The notes beneath the pieces are model-generated. The model was not told the origin of the DNA. It ran no database searches and saw only the letters and a list, made by a program, of their open reading frames with translations. From CADCTB01 sp963768975 (GTDB lineage Bacteria; Actinomycetota; Acidimicrobiia; Acidimicrobiales; AC-14), in the NCBI GenBank assembly GCA_963768975.1, contig CAVYKB010000018.1, positions 1-64,000 of the forward strand: DNA of 64,000 bases. The letters are read 5' to 3'. Both the position numbers and the translations under genes were made by a program. Positions 17,316 through 26,388 of the stretch are shown piece by piece (within the stretch, counting starts at the first letter, position 1; every line of letters starts with the position of its first letter).

Positions 17316-18142
17316 CCACCGCCACCCCCACCCTTCGCCACCTCGACTTGCCCCGCCCCACGCGGACTGCCGGCGCCCTCACCACCACCATCGGGATCGC
17401 CCGGCGGACGGTGCTGCACAACGTCCGCAACCCCCAGGTGTTCGTGCTGGGGATGGTCCAAGGCGCCATGTTCCTGCTGATCTTCCGGTACGTGTTCGGC
17501 GGCGCCATCACCACGAACGGCGTGCGCTACGTCGACTTCCTGGTCCCTGGCTTCGTCGGGACGGGCGTGCTCTTCGCCGGTATGACGTCGTCGATCGGCG
17601 CCGCCGAGGATCTGCAGGAGGGCCTCTTCGACCGCCTGCGATCCCTCCCTGTGCCACGGGTGGCGATCGTCGCCGGTCGGGTGGTCGCCGACACCATCCT
17701 GGCCACCATCGGCCTGGCCGTCACCACCGCGGTGGGCTTCGCCATGGGGTTCCGGACGTCGGCTCCGCTGAGCAGCCTCCTCCTGGCTGTCGCCCTGTGC
17801 ACGTTCGCGGCGTTCGCCTTCACCTGGATGTTCGTTCTGCTGGGCATCGTTTCTGGCAACCCCCAGGCCGCCCAGGGCATGGGGCTGCTGGTCTTCCCGT
17901 TCACGTTCGTATCGAGCGCATTCGTGCCCGTCGAGTCGATGCCGGGGTGGATGCAGTCCTTCGCCCAGCACCAGCCGCTCACCCTGATCGTGAACGCCAC
18001 CCGGGCCTTCTCGCTGGGCGACGACGCCGAGCGGGTCCTGGGGGAAACGGCCGGGTACTACGCCACCCGCAGCATCTTCTGGTGCATCGCCTTCATCGTG
18101 GTCTTCGCCCCGCTCGCCGCCCGCCGGTACAAGCGAGGGTGA
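17312..18142 (+). CDS. DrrB-like ABC-2 exporter permease
   Basis: 276-residue membrane protein with about six transmembrane segments, for example VFVLGMVQGAMFLLIFRYVFGG, GFVGTGVLFAGMTSS and ATIGLAVTTAVGFAMGF. The cytoplasmic motif EDLQEGLFDRLRSLPVPR is the ABC-2 family signature region, and PFTFVSSAFVPVESMPGW is the conserved loop before the last helices. The start overlaps the stop of the ATPase gene, so the two are translationally coupled. Forms the exporter channel. Confidence 0.93.
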   Translation: MTTATPTLRHLDLPRPTRTAGALTTTIGIARRTVLHNVRNPQVFVLGMVQGAMFLLIFRYVFGGAITTNGVRYVDFLVPGFVGTGVLFAGMTSSIGAAEDLQEGLFDRLRSLPVPRVAIVAGRVVADTILATIGLAVTTAVGFAMGFRTSAPLSSLLLAVALCTFAAFAFTWMFVLLGIVSGNPQAAQGMGLLVFPFTFVSSAFVPVESMPGWMQSFAQHQPLTLIVNATRAFSLGDDAERVLGETAGYYATRSIFWCIAFIVVFAPLAARRYKRG

Positions 18143-18148
18143 ACCCCT

Positions 18149-19843
18149 TTACCCGGCGTCGAACCAGCCCGCGACGTCGGCGATGACGTGGGTGGAGCCG
18201 GCGGAGGCGTTGAAGATCCCCACCCGCCCACCGGCACCCAGCTTGGCGCTCACCAGGTTGGCCACCGTCTGGGCGGGCCGGAAGTTCAGGTTGGACGCGC
18301 CCGGCAGGCTCTCCCCGGCCGGGTAGATGGTCAGGTGGCCGGGCGCAGTGGGGCCGGTCAGGGCGACGTTGGTCACCACGGCCGAGACGCCGGCCGCCGG
18401 CACCCCGCCCTGGCCGGAGACCTGCAGCTCCCGGATCGCGGCCGGTGCAATCGCTCCGGAGCCGTTGCGGGTATCGAGGATGCGGCTCGGTGTCAGCGGG
18501 TGGTAGCCGGCGCCGGTCGCCGAGGTGCCGTCGTCGTACCAGCCGGCGACGTCGGCGATCACGTGAACCGAGCCGGCGGCATTGAAGAGAGAGACCGCAC
18601 CGCCGGCGCCCAGCTTGGCGGTGACCAGGTTCGGGACCGTGTCGCCGGCAACCCAGTTGAGGTTCGACGCCAACGGCCTGGCCTCGCCGGCCGGGGAAAC
18701 GGTGAGGTGGCTGGGGGCGGTGGTACCCGTCACGGCCACGTTCATGACGACGGCGGACACACCAGTGGCCGGCACGCCTCCGCGCCCGGTGACTTGGAGG
18801 CCCATGGTGCCCGCGGGACCCAGGATTGTCGTGTTGCGGGTGTCCAGGATGCGGCTGGGGGTCACGGTGTGGAACCGGGCGCCCGAGGCCTTGATGCCCT
18901 CGTCGTACCAGCCGGCGACGTCGACGACCACGTGGGTCGATCCCATGGCGTTGAAGATGGAGAGGCGGCCGCCCGCTCCCAGCTTGGCCGTGACCAGGTT
19001 CGGCACCGTCTGTCCGGCGTCGAAGTTGAGATTCGCCGTCCACGGCCGGGGCACGCCGGCCGGGAACACGGTGAGGTGGCTCATCGCCGTGGGGCCGGTG
19101 ACGGCCACGTTCAGGATGACGGCGGACACGCCGGTTGACGGCACCCCGCCGGCTCCGGTCACCTGGAGATCCATTGTCGCGCCGGGGCCGAGCGCAACGC
19201 CCGACGTCCGGGTGTCGAGGATGCGGCTGGGCGTCAGCGGGTGGTACCTCGCACCTGCGGCGCGGACGAAGACCTGGGCGGTGATGAAGACGTTCCGCAG
19301 CGGGTATCCGGCGCCGGTCCAGCTCACCCCTGCCTCGCTCTGCCAGTGCCCGACGCCGACGTGGGTGAACCGCGGATCGAGGATGTTGTCCCGATGCCCC
19401 GGGCTGGCCATGAGGTTGTCGTGGAGGTGCTTCGCCGCGACGAGCGGGTCGGTGATCAAGTTCATGAAGGCGATGTTCTCGGCGTACCCGTGGTGCACGA
19501 CGCCCGCCGCCTTCACCATGTCGAGCGCGCTCCGGCCGGCGCAGTTGAGGATCGTGTGGCTGAGGTAGTTCCGAACCCCCATGTCCACGGCCCGGCCGGT
19601 GACCCGGTAGCCGCAGCTGTCATATGGCGCGCTCCCGGCGACCCCGGCGAGCGCCGGCGCAGCCTTCACCGGGGGAAGGCTGGCGGCAGCCCGGGACTGG
19701 TTGATCAACTCGAGAGCTCGGCTCTCGAAGGTCACGGCTGCGCGGGCAGGACCGGCGGTCGCGGACAGCAGCCCAGCGACGAGTGAGACGACGATGAGCA
19801 TGGGGCGGAGCCGTGCCTTGTACCGGTGAGGCCGATTTTGCAT
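18149..19843 (-). CDS. secreted CAP-domain protein with three C-terminal LDTR repeats
   Basis: 564 residues. A basic N-terminus and hydrophobic segment PMLIVVSLVAGLLSATAGPARA form a signal peptide. Residues ~40-195 are a CAP (SCP/PR1-like) domain: FESRALELINQSRAAASLPPV, then NYLSHT, AENIA and HRDNILDPRFTHVGVG, with the conserved His residues. The rest is three tandem repeats of about 120 residues, each opening with P-S-R-I-L-D-T-R and closing with HVIADVAGWYDDG. Such repeats are frequent on secreted actinobacterial enzymes and are thought to bind wall glycans; that is inference. It faces the divergent XRE gene across 130 bp of A+T-richer DNA. Confidence 0.9.
   Translation of the reverse strand: MQNRPHRYKARLRPMLIVVSLVAGLLSATAGPARAAVTFESRALELINQSRAAASLPPVKAAPALAGVAGSAPYDSCGYRVTGRAVDMGVRNYLSHTILNCAGRSALDMVKAAGVVHHGYAENIAFMNLITDPLVAAKHLHDNLMASPGHRDNILDPRFTHVGVGHWQSEAGVSWTGAGYPLRNVFITAQVFVRAAGARYHPLTPSRILDTRTSGVALGPGATMDLQVTGAGGVPSTGVSAVILNVAVTGPTAMSHLTVFPAGVPRPWTANLNFDAGQTVPNLVTAKLGAGGRLSIFNAMGSTHVVVDVAGWYDEGIKASGARFHTVTPSRILDTRNTTILGPAGTMGLQVTGRGGVPATGVSAVVMNVAVTGTTAPSHLTVSPAGEARPLASNLNWVAGDTVPNLVTAKLGAGGAVSLFNAAGSVHVIADVAGWYDDGTSATGAGYHPLTPSRILDTRNGSGAIAPAAIRELQVSGQGGVPAAGVSAVVTNVALTGPTAPGHLTIYPAGESLPGASNLNFRPAQTVANLVSAKLGAGGRVGIFNASAGSTHVIADVAGWFDAG
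18152..19249 (-). repeat. three tandem ~360-bp coding repeats
   Basis: The C-terminal two thirds of the CAP protein gene consists of three similar units starting near 19249, 18885 and 18530. Shared coding words are TPSRILDTR, GVPxTGVSAVxxNVAVTGPTA, LTVxPAG, NLVxAKLGAGG and HVIADVAGW. Similar to one another but not identical at the DNA level, which argues against recent slippage. Confidence 0.85.
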
Positions 19844-19972
19844 AAGTCGGCATCATATTGGTTTCGCCGATTTGCACAAGTCGTACAAATTTCCGGATGG
19901 GGTTGCGAGACGTCGAGCCATGGGGTGAGGTAGCTTGGGAATGGGACGAGCGCCGGGGAGCGTGAGCCTGTG

Positions 19973-20458
19973 GTGAGTGCAACGGTGGACGCAACCAAGG
20001 ATGGGATGCCCCGAACTCAGTTCGGTCGCGCCCTGGCGACTGCTCTCAGGGAGCGCGCCATGAAGCAGGAAGACCTGGCCCGCTCCCTCGGCACGACTCA
20101 GTCGTCGATCAGCGGCTGGATCAACGGGAAGTACGAACCGGCGGCCGCCACCGTCTTCCACATCGAGGACGCGCTCGGTCTGGAACCTGGGTCTCTGTCC
20201 CGCCCGCTCGGGTACCTGCCTGTCGATCCGCTCGCCAAGTCGATCAGCGTCGAGGGGGCCATCGCCCAGAGCACAGAGCTCGACGGCGACGCCAAGGCTG
20301 CGCTGTCCGCCCTCTACCGGGTGCTGGCCAACCGCAGCGCTCCCGTCACCGCCGCTGGCGGGGCGCCCCGACCACGGCGCCGGCCGCCCAGTCCCGACCG
20401 GGAGCGGCTCACTGCCGCCCGGTCGGCGGCCCGTGGCGCCAGGGACCGAGTGTCCTAG
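19973..20458 (+). CDS. XRE-family helix-turn-helix regulator
   Basis: About 161 residues. The HTH_3 domain is in residues ~15-75: FGRALATALRERAMKQEDLARSLGTTQSSISGWING, the classical Cro/CI layout with KYEPAAATVFHIEDALGLEPG completing the domain. The C-terminal half is not recognised and ends in a basic, Arg/Pro-rich tail. Two adjacent GTG codons (19970 and 19973) can start it. It is 22 bp upstream of dnaX in the same direction, so they may share a transcript, and divergent from the CAP gene. Confidence 0.87.
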   Translation: MSATVDATKDGMPRTQFGRALATALRERAMKQEDLARSLGTTQSSISGWINGKYEPAAATVFHIEDALGLEPGSLSRPLGYLPVDPLAKSISVEGAIAQSTELDGDAKAALSALYRVLANRSAPVTAAGGAPRPRRRPPSPDRERLTAARSAARGARDRVS

Positions 20459-20480
20459 CCGGCGGGTACTGTCGGCCTTC

Positions 20481-22256
20481 GTGGCCTACCAGTCGCTCTA
20501 CCGGCGATACCGCTCCCAGCGGTGGTCCGAGCTCAAGGGCCAGGACCACGTCAGCCAGACGCTGCGCAACGCGGTCCGCGAGGGCCGGGTGTCGCACGCC
20601 TACCTCTTCAGCGGGCCCCGGGGCACGGGGAAGACGTCGTCTGCCCGCATCCTGGCCAAGGCCCTCAACTGCTCGAACCCTGACGACGGGGAGCCGTGTG
20701 GTACCTGCGAGTCGTGCGTCGGCATCACCGAGGGCCGCTCGCTCGACGTCGTCGAGCTCGATGCCGCCTCCAACCGGGGCGTGGACGCCATGCGGGAGCT
20801 CGTCTCCCGAGCCGCGCTGGGCACGCCCGGGCGCTGGAAGGTCTACATCGTCGACGAGGTCCACATGCTGACTGCCGACGCGTCGACCACCCTGCTCAAG
20901 ACCCTGGAGGAGCCTCCCGGCCATGTGATCTTCGTGCTGGCGACGACGGAGCCGCAGAAGGTGCTGCCCACCATCCGCAGCCGCACGCAGCACTTCGAGT
21001 TCCGCCTCTTGCCGCTCGACCTGCTGACGCAGCACCTGAAATGGGTCGCCGCCGACGCCGGCCTCGACGTGCCTGCCGAGGTCATCGACCTCGTGGCTCG
21101 GCGGGGCAAGGGGTCGGTGCGCGACGCCCTGTCCGTGCTCGACCAGGTCGCGGCCGCCGGCGGGATCGACCACCACGCACCGTCGGTGGGAGCCTTCGTC
21201 GAAGCCCTGTGCGAGCGCGACGCCGGCGCCGCCCTCGCCGCGGTGGCCGAGCGGTGCGGCGCCGGCCACGATCCCCGCCAGATCGCCACCGACGTGCTGG
21301 AGCGGCTGCGCCAGACGCTGCTGGTGAGCGTCTCCCGGGCGCTGGTCGGCCTGCCCGACGAGGAGCTCGACGGGGTAGAGGCCGAAGCCCACCGCCTGGG
21401 CCGGCCGGCGACGGTGCGGGCCATGGAGGTGCTGGGCGAGACCCTCGTCGACATGCGGGAGGCGCCCGACCCCCGGATCCTGCTGGAGGTCGCACTGGTC
21501 CGGCTCTGCCGGCCGGAGCTGGACTCCTCGCCGGCGGCGTTGCTGGAGCGGATCGAGCGCCTAGAGCGGGCGCTGGCCGGGCGGGCGCCGGCGCCGGCCG
21601 CGCCTTCCGGCCCCGCCGCCGCGCCTCCGGTTGCGGCGCCGCCGGCCCCGGCAGTGACGGCGGCGCCGGACCTAGCCGGCGGGCCCGCCGGCGCCCGGCT
21701 CGCCCTGGGCGGCGTCCGCTCGGCGGCCAAGCCGCTGAGCGGGGCGCCGCCTGCCGCTCCTGCGCCCGCTCCGCCGCCGGCGCCCCCGGCGCGCCCACCC
21801 CGCCCCCCGGCCGGCGCCCCGCCGGCGGCTGCGGCCGGGCTCCCTCTCCCGTCGCGCGACGAGCTCACCCTGGCGTGGGGTGACAAGGTCCTTCTGGCGC
21901 TCTCGCCCCGGGCCAAGTCCCGGTTCCGGGTCGGGCGGTTCGTGGCGTCCGAGGGTGACCGGGCGACGTTCGCCCTGCCCAATGCCATCCACCGGGACCG
22001 GTGCGAGGAGGTGCGGGTCGACGTCGAGCAGGCCCTCGAGGCCCACTTCGGCCGCCCGGTGCCCCTGCGGCTCCTCACCGAGGACCCGGGCGCCGGCGGG
22101 ACGCTCGGCGCGGGGCCGGCGGCGGCGGGTGGGCCGCCGCCCGACGACGAGCCGATCGACCTCGACGACCTCCAGGAAGCGCCCCCGTCAGAGGTACGCT
22201 CGCCTGTCGATCACGTCCTTTCGGCCTTCGAAGGCGCCACTGTCGTGGAGGAGTAG
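20481..22256 (+). CDS. dnaX: DNA polymerase III subunits gamma and tau
   Basis: Clamp-loader ATPase of the replisome. Starts at GTG with AYQSLYRRYRSQRWSELKGQ. Walker A is GPRGTGKTSSARI; a four-Cys zinc module lies between NCSNPDDGEPCGTCESC; Walker B is YIVDEVHML; sensor 1 is VLATTEPQKVLPTIRSRTQ. A long Ala/Pro-rich linker (residues ~370-460) precedes a C-terminal tau-like domain of about 130 residues. 591 residues. No slippery A-run is apparent for programmed frameshifting. First gene of dnaX-ybaB-recR, with 3 bp to the next start. Confidence 0.96.
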   Translation: MAYQSLYRRYRSQRWSELKGQDHVSQTLRNAVREGRVSHAYLFSGPRGTGKTSSARILAKALNCSNPDDGEPCGTCESCVGITEGRSLDVVELDAASNRGVDAMRELVSRAALGTPGRWKVYIVDEVHMLTADASTTLLKTLEEPPGHVIFVLATTEPQKVLPTIRSRTQHFEFRLLPLDLLTQHLKWVAADAGLDVPAEVIDLVARRGKGSVRDALSVLDQVAAAGGIDHHAPSVGAFVEALCERDAGAALAAVAERCGAGHDPRQIATDVLERLRQTLLVSVSRALVGLPDEELDGVEAEAHRLGRPATVRAMEVLGETLVDMREAPDPRILLEVALVRLCRPELDSSPAALLERIERLERALAGRAPAPAAPSGPAAAPPVAAPPAPAVTAAPDLAGGPAGARLALGGVRSAAKPLSGAPPAAPAPAPPPAPPARPPRPPAGAPPAAAAGLPLPSRDELTLAWGDKVLLALSPRAKSRFRVGRFVASEGDRATFALPNAIHRDRCEEVRVDVEQALEAHFGRPVPLRLLTEDPGAGGTLGAGPAAAGGPPPDDEPIDLDDLQEAPPSEVRSPVDHVLSAFEGATVVEE

Positions 22257-22259
22257 CTC

Positions 22260-22598
22260 ATGCCCAAGAACGCACCTGGCGGCCAGCCGGACATGAACGC
22301 CCTGCTCAAGCAAGCCCAGAAGATGCAGGAGCAGCTTCTGGCCGCCCGGGCCGAGGCCGAGACCCAGGTGGTCGAGGGCCAGGCCGGAGGGGGCATGGTG
22401 AAGGTGCGGGTCACCGGCGGCATGGAGTTCGAGGGCGTCAGCATCGACCAGGCGGCCGTCGACCCCGACGACGTCGCCATGCTCGAGGACCTGGTGCTGG
22501 CCGCCATCCGGGACGCGGTCACCAAGGCCGGCCAGATCTCCGAGCAGGCCATGGGTGGCCTCGACCTCGGTGGTCTGGGCAGCGGCCTGTTCGGCTGA
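22260..22598 (+). CDS. YbaB/EbfC nucleoid-associated protein
   Basis: 112 residues. Small DNA-binding protein of the YbaB/EbfC family that forms tweezer-shaped dimers and is almost always found between dnaX and recR, as here. MNALLKQAQKMQEQLLAARAE is the first coiled-coil helix; GGGMVKVRVTGGMEFEGVSID the central sheet; DLVLAAIRDAVTKAGQISEQ the second helix. ATG 22260 follows a GGAGGAG ribosome-binding site that lies inside the end of dnaX. Confidence 0.95.
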   Translation: MPKNAPGGQPDMNALLKQAQKMQEQLLAARAEAETQVVEGQAGGGMVKVRVTGGMEFEGVSIDQAAVDPDDVAMLEDLVLAAIRDAVTKAGQISEQAMGGLDLGGLGSGLFG

Positions 22599-22605
22599 CG
22601 CCCGG

Positions 22606-23205
22606 GTGTACGCGCCGCCGGTCCAGAGCCTGATCGACGAGCTCGGCCGCCTGCCCGGTGTGGGGCCGAAATCCGCCCAGCGCATCGCCTTCCACCTGCT
22701 GAAGCTCCCAAACGAGGACGCCTTCCGCCTGGCCCGGTCCATCACCGAGGCCAAGGAGAAGGTGTCGTTCTGCCGGCGCTGCTTTAACGTGTGCGAGGGC
22801 GAGGAGTGCGGGATCTGCGCCGATGGCCGCCGCGACGCCACCCTGGTCTGTGTCGTCGAGGAGCCCCGCGACGTGGTGGCGGTCGAGAAGACCGGCGAGT
22901 TCCGGGGCCGCTACCACGTGCTCCAAGGGGCGATCAGCCCCCTGGAGGGCGTCGGCCCCGACCAGATCCGGGTACGGGAGCTGTTGGCCCGCCTGGGCGC
23001 CGAGGCCATCGCCGAGGTCATTCTGTGCACCAACCCCAATATCGAGGGCGAGGCGACGGCGATGTATCTGGCCCGCCTCCTGAAGCCGCTGGGCATCCGG
23101 GTGACCCGCATCGCCAGCGGCCTTCCGGTCGGCGGCGACCTGGAATACGCCGACGAGCTGACCCTCGGGCGGGCGCTGGAGGGCCGGCGGGAGCTGGAGG
23201 GCTAA
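22606..23205 (+). CDS. recR: recombination mediator RecR
   Basis: 199 residues. RecR loads RecA at gaps together with RecF/RecO. The helix-hairpin-helix PPVQSLIDELGRLPGVGPKSAQRIA starts right after GTG 22606. The zinc finger uses four Cys in CRRCFNVCEGEECGICAD. The Toprim domain follows: VCVVEEPRDVVAVEKTG, then RYHVLQGAISPLEGVGPD and NPNIEGEATAMYLA. The C-terminal G-L-P-V-G-G-D-L-E-Y-A-D-E-L-T motif completes it. The start 7 bp after ybaB matches operon organisation. Confidence 0.96.
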   Translation: MYAPPVQSLIDELGRLPGVGPKSAQRIAFHLLKLPNEDAFRLARSITEAKEKVSFCRRCFNVCEGEECGICADGRRDATLVCVVEEPRDVVAVEKTGEFRGRYHVLQGAISPLEGVGPDQIRVRELLARLGAEAIAEVILCTNPNIEGEATAMYLARLLKPLGIRVTRIASGLPVGGDLEYADELTLGRALEGRRELEG

Positions 23206-23306
23206 GTCGCCGGTGTACCAGCGGACGTCGTGGCCCCATTCGACGAGGGAACCGAAGCCGCGTCGACCAACGTCTCATATGTGTGACGAACGAGGAGGTT
23301 CCGGCG

Positions 23307-24230
23307 ATGGCACGGAAGGGCTGGTCATTGGCCGCTCTGGCTTTGGTGGCACTGGTCGTAGCCGGCGCTATCCAGGCAAATGTGGGGGGCGGTGGTGGCG
23401 ACGACGAGTCGTCGACGGTCGGACAGGGCGTGGCTTCGACTGCGCCGGCGATGGACAGCGCCGGCGCAGTCGCCGGCGGGTCGCCGGCAAGGCGGAGATC
23501 GCTCCGGTGCCGCCGGGCGGCGGCGGGCCGGCCGTCGTGCCCGGCTCCCCCCGGGTGGTGCGCACGGCCGACGTGCGGGTGAAGGTCGCCGAGGGCGGCT
23601 TCGGCGCCGCCTTCGACCGGGTCGCATCGGTGGCTGCAGCCAACGGCGGGTTCGTGTCGTCCTCGTCGACCGCTTCGGTTGACGACGCCCGTTCGGGGCA
23701 GCTCACGGTCCGGGTTCCGGCCGACCGCTTTGACACCGTGCGCCTGACGCTCGCCGAGCTGGGCGAGGTCGAGTCGCAGTCGATCCGGGGTGAGGACGTC
23801 AGCGGGCAGCTCGTCGACTTCGACGCCCGGCTGAAGAGCTTGGAGGCCCAGGAAGCGTCGCTGCTGGTGTTGGTCGGCCGGGCGACTGCGGTCGGCGAGG
23901 TACTGCAGGTGCAGTCGACGCTGTTCAACGTCCGCCAGCAGATCGAGCAGCTCAAGGCCCAGAAGGCCAACCTCGAGCAGTCGGTGAGCCTGGCGACCCT
24001 CCAGGTCTCACTGTTCGAGCCCGGCGCCGCCGGCGTGGTGCGACCCGATCGACGACTCGCCGTCGCTGGCCCGCAGCTTCGAAGAGGCCGTCGACGGCAT
24101 GGTCTCCGTGGTCGGCGGCATGATCGTCGTGGTCGGGTACCTGATCCCGATCGCCGTGCTGGGCTTGGTCGTGTGGGGCGCCGGCCGGGTGGTGCGCCGG
24201 CGGCCGGCGCCGGTGACGCCGGCGGTCTGA
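23307..24230 (+). CDS. DUF4349-type membrane protein with coiled coil, two frameshifts
   Basis: Starts at ATG 23307 behind GAGGAGG. An N-terminal helix (SLAALALVALVVAGAI) acts as signal anchor. After a frame change between about 23470 and 23495, the DUF4349 core follows: VRTADVRVKVAEGGFGAAFD, GQLTVRVPADRFD, SIRGEDVSGQLVDFDARLKSLEAQE, and a coiled coil NVRQQIEQLKAQKANLEQ. A second change near 24042 (one base missing) leads to FEEAVDGMVSVVGGMIVVVGY and a final helix with a basic tail RRRPAPVTPAV ending at 24228. Both changes look like single-base deletions in an otherwise conserved gene. Function of the family is unknown; predicted surface-exposed lipoprotein-like. Confidence 0.8.
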
Positions 24231-24389
24231 GGGGCCGGCGGTCCGCCGGCGGCGGTGCGGGCCGGCGGTCCATTCCACAGTCGTCGGCCCGGCGCAACGC
24301 TCGCGATCGACGACGCCTCCGCCCAAGAGAGGCGCTATATCTACGGACGCGACTCGGTCAACTGACTCTCCACTCAGCCGATATATCGG

Positions 24390-24418
24390 TTGCGTCCCGA
24401 ACATGTGTTCGATACAAT
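24390..24418 (+). promoter_or_regulatory. LexA-box (SOS) promoter of the DUF222/HNH gene
   Basis: -35 TTGCGT (24390-24395), 17-bp spacer, -10 TACAAT (24413-24418). Within the spacer sits CGAACATGTGTTCG (24398-24411), a perfect inverted repeat matching the Gram-positive/actinobacterial LexA box CGAAC-N4-GTTCG. The predicted transcript starts at about 24425, on the GTG itself, so leaderless. A second palindrome, CCGATATATCGG (24378-24389), lies just upstream. Confidence 0.82.
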
Positions 24419-24424
24419 GGAAAG

Positions 24425-25687
24425 GTGAGCGAAGGCCAGGGAAACGAACCGGCATCTGCTGAGCTAGAGGTCGAAATAGCTCAAGTCTGCGGCGTGATCA
24501 ACGCCGCCACTGCGCGCCTGGTCAGCCTCGTTGCAAAGGTCCTCGAGACTGAGGCCTGGCACGGCGCGGGCATCCACTCAGCATCGCAGTGGGTGGCGTG
24601 GAAGTGCGGCGTGTCGCCGGCACGAGCAAAGAGGCTCATCGTCATGGCCCGCCGGCTGGCGGAGCTGCCCGAGACCCGGGCTGCGTTCGACAACGGTGAG
24701 CTGTGCGAGGACCAGGTGGCGGTGGTGTGCCAGCACGCGCCGGCGTCGGTCGACGCCGAGGCGGCCACGCTGGCCCGCTCCGCCACCGTCGTGCAGCTCC
24801 GTCGGGTGCTCGGCAGCTACCCGTTCGCCGAGGAGGCGAAGGCGGATCCGACCGAGCCGAATGAGGCGGCGGCGCCGACGGAGCCCCGAACAGTGAGCTT
24901 CGGTACGACTGAGCAGGGCACATGGCGTCTGTCCGCCGAACTGCCTGCCGATGAGGGCGCGCTGATAGAGCGGGCACTGGTCGCGGCCCGTGACGAGCTG
25001 TTCCGGGCAAGCGAGCACGACGCCGACGCCAAGCCGGTGCCGGCGCATGTCGACTGGGCGGACGCCTTCCTGGCCATGGCCGACCGGTCGCTCGGCGGGT
25101 CCATGCGGGCCCACCACGACCGGAACCTCGTCCTGCTCCACGTCGGCACCACGCCCGACTTGAACGGCCATCTGCACCTCGGCCCGGGACTGAGCGACGG
25201 GCTCCGCCGGTTCCTGAGCTGCGATACGCGGGTCCGGCCGGTGCTCGAATCAGGTGGGAAGCCGGTCAGCGTGGGCCGGGCGTTCCGCACCGTGCCGGAC
25301 CGCACCCGAATCGTGATCGAAGAGCGGGATCGGGGGTGCAGGGTTCCGGGATGTGACCAGAGCCGATGGCTCCACATTCATCACATCCGACATTGGGAGG
25401 ACGGCGGCGCTTCGGACACCGACAACCTCATTGCGCTGTGCCACCGACATCATCGATTGCACCATCTCGGGAAACTGGAAATAGAGGGGAATGCCGACGA
25501 TCCTACCGGCATGCATTTCACCGACGATCGCGGCCGAACACTTGATGCGTCCGGGCGTCCAGTGCCGCCCGGGCAGCGGTTCGACGCCGTTGCCAGCGAA
25601 CTGGGTATCTCCGCCGGCGCCTGGTCACACCCGGCCGGAGAGCGGCTCGACCGGCGTTGGATTCACTTCAATGAGCGGGCCGGATGA
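24425..25687 (+). CDS. DUF222 and HNH endonuclease domain protein (13E12 family)
   Basis: 420 residues. N-terminal DUF222 (about 10-250) with WVAWKCGVSPARAKRLIVMARRL and the region rich in charged helices. C-terminal HNH nuclease motif: DRGCRVPGCDQSRWLHIHHIRHWEDGG, then DNLIALCHRHHRLHH, with the two Cys-like and His zinc/metal ligands in place. The family is abundant in mycobacteria as '13E12 repeats', several of which are DNA-damage induced. The LexA box in this promoter predicts SOS control here too. Role in repair, defence or mobility is unproven. The gap 24231-24424 holds only this promoter region. Confidence 0.93.
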   Translation: MSEGQGNEPASAELEVEIAQVCGVINAATARLVSLVAKVLETEAWHGAGIHSASQWVAWKCGVSPARAKRLIVMARRLAELPETRAAFDNGELCEDQVAVVCQHAPASVDAEAATLARSATVVQLRRVLGSYPFAEEAKADPTEPNEAAAPTEPRTVSFGTTEQGTWRLSAELPADEGALIERALVAARDELFRASEHDADAKPVPAHVDWADAFLAMADRSLGGSMRAHHDRNLVLLHVGTTPDLNGHLHLGPGLSDGLRRFLSCDTRVRPVLESGGKPVSVGRAFRTVPDRTRIVIEERDRGCRVPGCDQSRWLHIHHIRHWEDGGASDTDNLIALCHRHHRLHHLGKLEIEGNADDPTGMHFTDDRGRTLDASGRPVPPGQRFDAVASELGISAGAWSHPAGERLDRRWIHFNERAG

Positions 25688-25689
25688 CC

Positions 25690-26388
25690 TCAGGATGCGG
25701 CGATGCGGTTGCCCATGCGGGAGACGAGCGCCTGCTCGAGCTGGGCGGGGAAGGGCTGGGTGAAGGAGAAGAAGGTGGCGCTGACGGTGGTGCGGTCCTT
25801 GGTGATGTAGACGAGGTCGGCGAAGAGCTTGTCGGTGCGGTCGGGGTAGACGAGCTCGGCGGTGAGGCGGATGCCGAACGACCCGTCGCCGAAGCTCTCC
25901 ACGGTCAGCGGCTCGAAGGCGACGTTCTCCACCCGGGCGTCGCCGGCCTGCCGGCGCAGGTCGTCCCGGAAGGCGGGTACCAGGCAGGGGCCGTACTTCG
26001 GGCCCCGGATGGCGGCCAGGTCGGCGGCCGCGTCCTCGACGGTGTTCAGGACGGTGGAGATGGAGGAGACCTGCATCTGGCCCAGGGTGAGATCGGGGCC
26101 GTAGACCCGGGCGCTACGGAAGGTATCGGGATCGGGCCGGCCGAGGCACACGGAGATGCTGCGGGAGCGCTCGTTCTCCAAGGGCGTCTCCGTGTGGGTG
26201 ACGCCTCGCCAGCCCGCCGGCATGTCCGCCTGCTCGAGCACGATCGTCCGGGCCCGGGCGGTGTCGGCCGCCCTACCCGTCGCCGGCGCCGGCCCCAGGG
26301 CATCGTCCTCTTCGCCGCCGCCACCTCCGCCGCATGCGGCCATCACCAGCACCAACAACGTCACCAGCGACCGCCAATGGTGGACCAT
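25690..26388 (-). CDS. predicted lipoprotein of unknown function
   Basis: 232 residues. The N-terminus HHWRSLVTLLVLVMAACGG is a type II signal peptide with lipobox M-A-A-C, so the protein is probably lipid-anchored outside the membrane. The mature part begins Gly/Glu-rich, then a globular domain with LEQADMPAGWRG and VYPDRTDKLFADLVYITKDRTTVSATFFS, which resembles the extracytoplasmic sensor-like lipoproteins of actinobacteria. Two Cys in the mature part (SVCLGRP, GPCLVP) could pair. It converges on the HNH gene with 2 bp between stops. No function is proposed. Confidence 0.8.
   Translation of the reverse strand: MVHHWRSLVTLLVLVMAACGGGGGGEEDDALGPAPATGRAADTARARTIVLEQADMPAGWRGVTHTETPLENERSRSISVCLGRPDPDTFRSARVYGPDLTLGQMQVSSISTVLNTVEDAAADLAAIRGPKYGPCLVPAFRDDLRRQAGDARVENVAFEPLTVESFGDGSFGIRLTAELVYPDRTDKLFADLVYITKDRTTVSATFFSFTQPFPAQLEQALVSRMGNRIAAS

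Noticed and set aside
16280..17971. 563-codon open frame opposite the ABC exporter genes
   Set aside because: Shadow of two well-conserved genes; no start context and no domain.
18152..19249. Three coding repeats taken as a CRISPR array or mobile repeat
   Set aside because: Units are ~360 bp, in frame and encode protein repeats; no short identical repeats with unique spacers anywhere in the window.
20481..22256. Programmed -1 frameshift in dnaX to make gamma
   Set aside because: No A-rich slippery site with downstream hairpin is visible; a single long product is expected.
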